A stretch of 64,000 nt of DNA, from the NCBI RefSeq assembly GCF_030272615.1, contig NC_081414.1, positions 663,972,938-664,036,937 on the forward strand, given 5' to 3'. This DNA comes from Cryptomeria japonica. Taxonomy: Eukaryota; Streptophyta; Pinopsida; Cupressales; Cupressaceae. The notes below the pieces were generated by a model that saw nothing but the letters and a program-made list of their open reading frames with translations, ran no database searches and was not told the origin of the DNA. Made by a program: the position numbers and the translations under genes. Every line of letters starts with the position of its first letter. The first letter of the stretch is position 1. This document shows positions 60,036 to 64,000 of this stretch, piece by piece.

Positions 60036-61198
60036 TGTTGGCATTTTTTATGTTTATGCTGTGATTGTCATTGATGGACACACACTTGTATTGAGATCCC
60101 CTTTATATGTATGAGCTCATGCTCAACCGGTATTTGTTCCAACTGGTATGTTGTATTCTAGTCTTTAGACTAGTAGTGATTTTGCAAAATGTGTTTCCCG
60201 GTCTGAAGCAGCATGTCGACCCCAAGCAGTTCGCAGATCACAAGCAGTACAAGGGTGCAAAGTGGCACAACACATTCTTACCAGTCTTCATTTTTGTCAA
60301 ACCGACAACCGGTATTTTGTATGAACTGGGAATACTCTGTGATGAGTTACCAACCGGCATTTTGTGATGAGTTACCAACCCACCAATTGTTTGACGGTGC
60401 CGACACATTAATGGTGATTCCTGTGTCGTGTTACTAAGTATGTCTAGGTTCATTGAACCTAGGAAATTGTAAAGAAATCCTATTGGACCAACATGAAATC
60501 AGATTCCTTTAAAAGGGACATCATGTCTAGGGTTTTATGTTGTTGCGAAAAGGGTTAATGTTGAGCTAGGGTTTAAGGTGGATGTTGAGTTGTTGGAAGA
60601 GCGATCTTATCTGAGAAGATCAAGTTGTAACTAAGAGAGAGATAGAGAAGACTGAAGTAATGCTGGAATGCATTAGCTGTGAGCAATACTGGATCTAACC
60701 AAGCAGCTTGTACTATTAGATAGATCAAACACTTGTTGATTACTCACATCTTTAACAAGTTAGTAGCCCCTAACCGGGTAGACCTCAAAGCCTTTGTAAA
60801 ATCCTCTAACAAGGTGGTTCACACATGTGAATCTAAAATCCTCTAACAAGGTAGTCTTTAATCGGACTTATCTCCTAACAGAGATTGTGATTCCTAACAA
60901 GATCTGTTCTGGTGAAGAACATTGTAAGACCTTAACCGGTCTGGTTTCTATTCTGCAGATAGTGACTTGTGAGTTCCATCTCACCGTGGTTTTTCCCAGT
61001 TGGGTTTCCACGTCAAATATCTTGTGTTATGGTTGTATTGCTTTTGTGGGTGAATGTTTTATTCACATTTTGGTTTGTATGTGTGGTAACCGGTTTGATT
61101 GTCAGACTACTTTACCGGTTTATCTTTAGACTGTGTAAGTGTTTTAGTGCAAATATTTTCGGAATACTAATTCACCCCCCCCCTCTTAGTATTCATCA
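60036..61198 (+). repeat. 3' LTR of the TR-GAG-like element
   Basis: 1,163 bp, from TGTTGGCATTTTTTATG to GTATTCATCA, homologous to the 5' LTR. The C run near the end is longer (9 Cs near 61175). Confidence 0.95.
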
Positions 61199-61203
61199 TG
61201 CAT

Positions 61204-61345
61204 CACCCTAGTTATCTTTAGTGCCAGCAGCTCCGGGGGATCTCAAGCTAGCTCCCTGTGAACCCGGAAGGGATCCGCCAGGGACCGCATGAGCATCACC
61301 AGAAACCCTACTCTGAGCAACCTGAAACCCTACCCTAAGCGCCAT
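61204..61345 (-). pseudogene. LINE ORF1 N-terminus, separated by the LTR element
   Basis: The minus-strand ATG at 61345 gives MALRVGFQVAQSRVSG, then GSQGASLRSPGAAGTKDN, a TAG, and GD. The frame continues without loss at 53460 (ADFEDGGDPKMGFQVDLEDG) once the LTR element and one TGCAT are removed. This fixes the insertion site within ORF1. Confidence 0.82.
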
Positions 61346-61404
61346 TTTTCTAGAGTCACCTTGTGAGGTGTTATGTGGTATTTTTTTTAATTTTATGTTG
61401 CATT

Positions 61405-61490
61405 AAAGTTACTCACAAGTTGTGGGAGTGAATTTTAATAATATTTTTTCTCCAATTGCTAAAATAACCTCTATTAGATTCCTTTTATCT
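61405..61490 (+). pseudogene. Copia RT segment between LINE and TA-element
   Basis: After the second target copy the copia frame resumes: KSYSQVVGVNFNNIFSPIAK, then ITSIRFLLS. This is the RT block that in intact copia reads KGYxQ...DFxExFSPVxKxTSIRxLLS. It ends at the TA of the next insertion and continues at 62390. Confidence 0.85.
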
Positions 61491-61491
61491 A

Positions 61492-62387
61492 GGGGAGAGG
61501 GACTAGTAATCATGAGGGCTAACTTTGTCAACATGTAGCCATCACATGGAATATTGTAAGACTTCCATTTTTTTTAGAAATGTAAAATGGACACTTAACT
61601 ATCTACAACTAAGGTTTGAAGGTGTGACTCATTATGCAATTTGTCAAAATAACACATCTAGTGTGAAGTGTCTAAAAAATATCATTTGTAATTAGTATAA
61701 TATAGTATTTTTATTTAAGATATAACTTATATGTAACTTAAATGGACCAAATTCATATTAGTAATCATAAATGTGTGTTATCTCTAACTTTTATATCCAA
61801 CACCAAAGGAGCAATAGTTGAACACAAAAAAAAAAAAATTGTTATAAAAACAACATATAACTATATAAAATACAACTTATATTGAACATGAAGAGACCAA
61901 TTGTTCAAAACTAAAACCTTTGAACAATCCCTCACATTTCATGAAAAAAATAAGGTATTTATTTTGTTCACCTTTTATATTTGTGGTAAGACAAATTATT
62001 AATATGAAATACTCCAATACATATACATTGCTACCCCAATAGTTGTACACATAAGATTAACATTTTTTCACTATAATAAGAATACTTGTTAAGTGAGCAT
62101 CTTTTTTTATAAATGACACACTTATAGTGGATAGACATGATATTTTATTTCAAACAAACTATAATTTATTTCACTTGTTAAGAATGTATTTATGCCTTTT
62201 TTATATAACATTTATAGGTTCTCTTATGTTCAAGTCCATTTTGACCAATATTTGGTATTTTTTTTTTATTTTGACATGTGAATTATTTATTTACAGTATA
62301 TAGTATAAATATGTGGCAAGACTGGATATTATAAGCACAAGTGGGTGTACAACTATTGGACCTATATAACTACTAGCCCCCCTCCCC
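61492..62387. mobile_element. Non-autonomous DNA element flanked by TA, 896 bp
   Basis: Both ends are similar inverted repeats. The left reads GGGGAGAGGGACTAGTAATCA and the reverse complement of the right reads GGGGAGGGGGGCTAGTAGTTA. TA occurs on each side (61490-61491 and 62388-62389). With one TA kept, the copia frame reads RFLLS-IVATFDLKVERIN without a break, proving the insertion. There is no coding region; the interior is AT-rich with a repeated ccaatagttgtacac word. TA duplication fits the Tc1/mariner group, but the G-rich terminus does not match the usual Stowaway CTCCCTCC start. Confidence 0.8.
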
Positions 62388-62388
62388 T

Positions 62389-63650
62389 ATTGTTGCTACT
62401 TTTGATTTAAAAGTAGAGCGAATTAATGTTAAAACAACTTTCTTACATGGAGATCTTGATGAGAAAATATTTATGAAATAGCCTAGTAATCTTATTGTGA
62501 AAGTACAAGAACACTTGGTTTGCAGAATAAGAGATCTTTGTATGGTTTGAAGAAGACACCAAGAATGCGGTATAATAAATTTGATGCTTTTTCATTGAAT
62601 CATAATTTTATTATTAGTGAAGAAGATTATTTCTTTTATTTTAAATTAATCAATAGTTTATCAATAATTAATATCATTTATGTTAATGATATGTTATTTA
62701 TTAGAAATGATAAGGGACCTTAAAAGTCAGTTATCTGGTACATTTGATATGAAATATTTAGGGGCTACAAAATATATATTGGGTACGGAAATCAATAGGG
62801 GTTCGATTAACAAAAAAATATTTTTGTCAAAAGACGTATGTTAACACTATTTTGTTATCTTTTTCTATGCATTATTGTAAACTAGTTAGTATTCACTTTT
62901 CAATTGGCACTAAGTTATCTCTAGAATAATATCCTAAAATAGATGATGAACTTGAAGAGACGTACAAAGTTTTATATGGTAGTGTTATAGGAAGCCTTAT
63001 TCATGATATGGTTTGTATAAGACTTGATATTGCCCAAGTGGTGGGAGTTCTTAGTAGATTTATGGAAAATCTTGGTAAAGAACATTGAACTAATTTGAAA
63101 AGGGTTTTTAGATATTTATGTGGGACTTCTAATCATTGGATTTGTTATCATCAATCTAATTATATGAGAAAGGTGAATGAATTGTAGGGCTTTGTTGATT
63201 CAAATTTTGTTGGTGATAAAGATTGTAGAAGGTCCACAAGTGGCTATGTCTTTGCCTTGTTTGGAGAAGTGGTTAATTGAATAATCAAAAGACAACTTAC
63301 AATTGCATTTTCTACTATGGAAGCATAGTACATGGCTATAACACATGCTTGTAAAGAAGAAATATGGTTAGAGATATTTTGTTTAGGTATTGGATTTTAG
63401 TGTAAACAAGTGAGAATCAGATGTGAGAGTCAAAGTCTCATACATTTGGCCAAAAATCCAATGTGACATGTTCACATGAAGCACATAGATGTTCAGTATC
63501 ACTTTGTTCAAGAAATGGTTGAGGGTTGTAGATTCATGTTACGAAAAGTAGACACTTTAGAGAATATTGTAGATTTACTTACTAAACTAGTAAGCACAAA
63601 AAAAATTTGTTGGTGCAAAGATACCATGGGCCTTACTTAGATTATAAAGG
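62389..63650 (+). pseudogene. Copia RT C-terminal part and RNase H
   Basis: VATFDLKVERINVKTTFLHG leads to GDLDEKIFMK*P, then after a shift RSLYGLKKTPRMRYNKFDA. The RT catalytic box reads YVNDMLFI at about 62673, where YVDDML is expected. RNase H blocks are DSNFVGDKDCRRSTSGYVFA and FSTMEA*YMAITHACKE, with KHIDVQYHFVQEMVE near 63480. Several stops and shifts. It belongs to the same element as 45065-45599. Confidence 0.88.
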
Positions 63651-63694
63651 CTGATTTATTCAATTTCCTTTAATTCTTTATACAAGGTGTTTGA

Positions 63695-63706
63695 CAAGTG
63701 GAAGAA
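63695..63706 (+). promoter_or_regulatory. Copia polypurine tract
   Basis: aagtggaagaa lies directly before TGTTGAGAAAATG. Confidence 0.7.
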
Positions 63707-64000
63707 TGTTGAGAAAATGTCTCAACCTTGATTTTACCATAATTGTATTTAAATATTTTTTGGTAATTTATAGGTATCTTTTAGTTGTCATGAAAGTTGT
63801 TGAATTCAATCATGACTTGTAAGGTGTTTTTTAGTTGTCAAAATAGAAAGAGTATGAAAAAGGGCAAGTTAAATAATAACTTGGAGAAGATTAGGAATAT
63901 CGTTCAAAAAGAAGATAAGATCACAAGTTGAAAGAGGAAGTTTTCTTATTTTTGTGATTTATGCCTAATAGTGGTTGATGTAATTCATTTGAAGGATTAA
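63707..64000 (+). repeat. Copia 3' LTR, cut by the window end
   Basis: Begins TGTTGAGAAAATGTCTCAACC after the purine tract and RNase H. At least 294 bp long. No partner LTR is present in the window because the 5' part of the copia is missing. Confidence 0.7.

Larger units (their letters stand above)
53461..61198 (+). mobile_element. LTR retroelement with Gag but no pol, 7.7 kb (TR-GAG-like)
   Basis: The LTRs at 53461-54637 and 60036-61198 are very similar. The target duplication TGCAT (53456-53460 and 61199-61203) is exact. It has an exact tRNA-Met primer site and a polypurine tract. The 5.4-kb internal region holds a zinc-knuckle Gag-like ORF and a second, decayed ORF of about 1,040 codons, with no protease, integrase, RT or RNase H motif in any frame. 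It must have been moved by enzymes of another element. The close LTR match and the position on top of the stack make it the youngest large insertion. Confidence 0.93.
45600..61404 (-). mobile_element. L1-type LINE, full length, split by an LTR element
   Basis: The minus-strand order is ORF1 (starting 61345), ORF2 with endonuclease, RT, zinc-binding region and RNase H (51755 to about 47573), a third ORF (47385-45832), and a 3' UTR. A 17-bp target duplication flanks it. 53461-61203 is the younger LTR insertion plus one target copy, so the LINE itself is about 8.1 kb. The 3' end on the element strand reads TTTTTGCCTTAATCTA with no long poly(A). The 5' UTR is only about 60 bp. Many stops make it inactive. 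Confidence 0.87.

Noticed and set aside
1-64000. CRISPR arrays, bacterial operons, tRNA or rRNA genes
   Set aside because: No regularly spaced repeat-spacer pattern, no bacterial gene organisation and no recognisable RNA gene; the sequence is clearly plant nuclear transposon DNA.

Overview
The window is eukaryotic nuclear DNA from a seed plant with a large, transposon-filled genome. A gymnosperm, probably a conifer, is my best guess. The reasons are very long LTRs, plant-type CACTA, chromovirus, L1 and copia proteins, and heavy decay of old copies; the organism itself cannot be proven from the sequence. I see no intact host gene, no RNA gene and no CRISPR array. Almost every open frame belongs to a mobile element or to an element-like repeat, and nearly all are broken.

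Layout, left to right. 3-766: an LTR of a minus-strand element running off the window. 1300-7440: copy 1 of an unfamiliar repeat unit carrying a protein of roughly 900-1000 aa, interrupted by a solo LTR (2773-3997). 7564-8231: part of a clathrin heavy chain gene with introns, minus strand. 8543-21012: a 12.5-kb Ty3/gypsy chromovirus on the minus strand with LTRs of about 3.7-3.8 kb. The chromovirus sits inside, or at the edge of, a CACTA (En/Spm) transposon whose genes lie at 21241-30826 (minus strand): a TNPA-like gene, a SET-domain gene and a TNP2 transposase gene. 32950-37445: copy 2 of the unfamiliar unit. 38780-39833: a second solo LTR, beside a broken ORF (39926-40436) related to one found later in a LINE. 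40485-44860: non-coding, LTR-like AT-rich DNA.

45065-64000 is a nested stack. A copia element (plus strand) is split by an L1-type LINE (45600-61404, minus strand, 17-bp target duplication). That LINE is split in its ORF1 by an LTR element without pol (53461-61198, target duplication TGCAT). A TA-flanked DNA element of 896 bp (61492-62387) also sits in the copia reverse transcriptase. Removing each insert together with one target copy makes the host reading frame continuous, so the order of events can be read directly.

Most notable are: the LTR element with a four-zinc-knuckle Gag but no pol, carrying a second ORF of about 1,040 codons; a LINE with an apparent third ORF; a SET domain and a clathrin fragment associated with the CACTA element; and, between the two copies of the unfamiliar unit, a TAG/CAA codon pattern expected from loss of methylated C in CHG sites on both strands.
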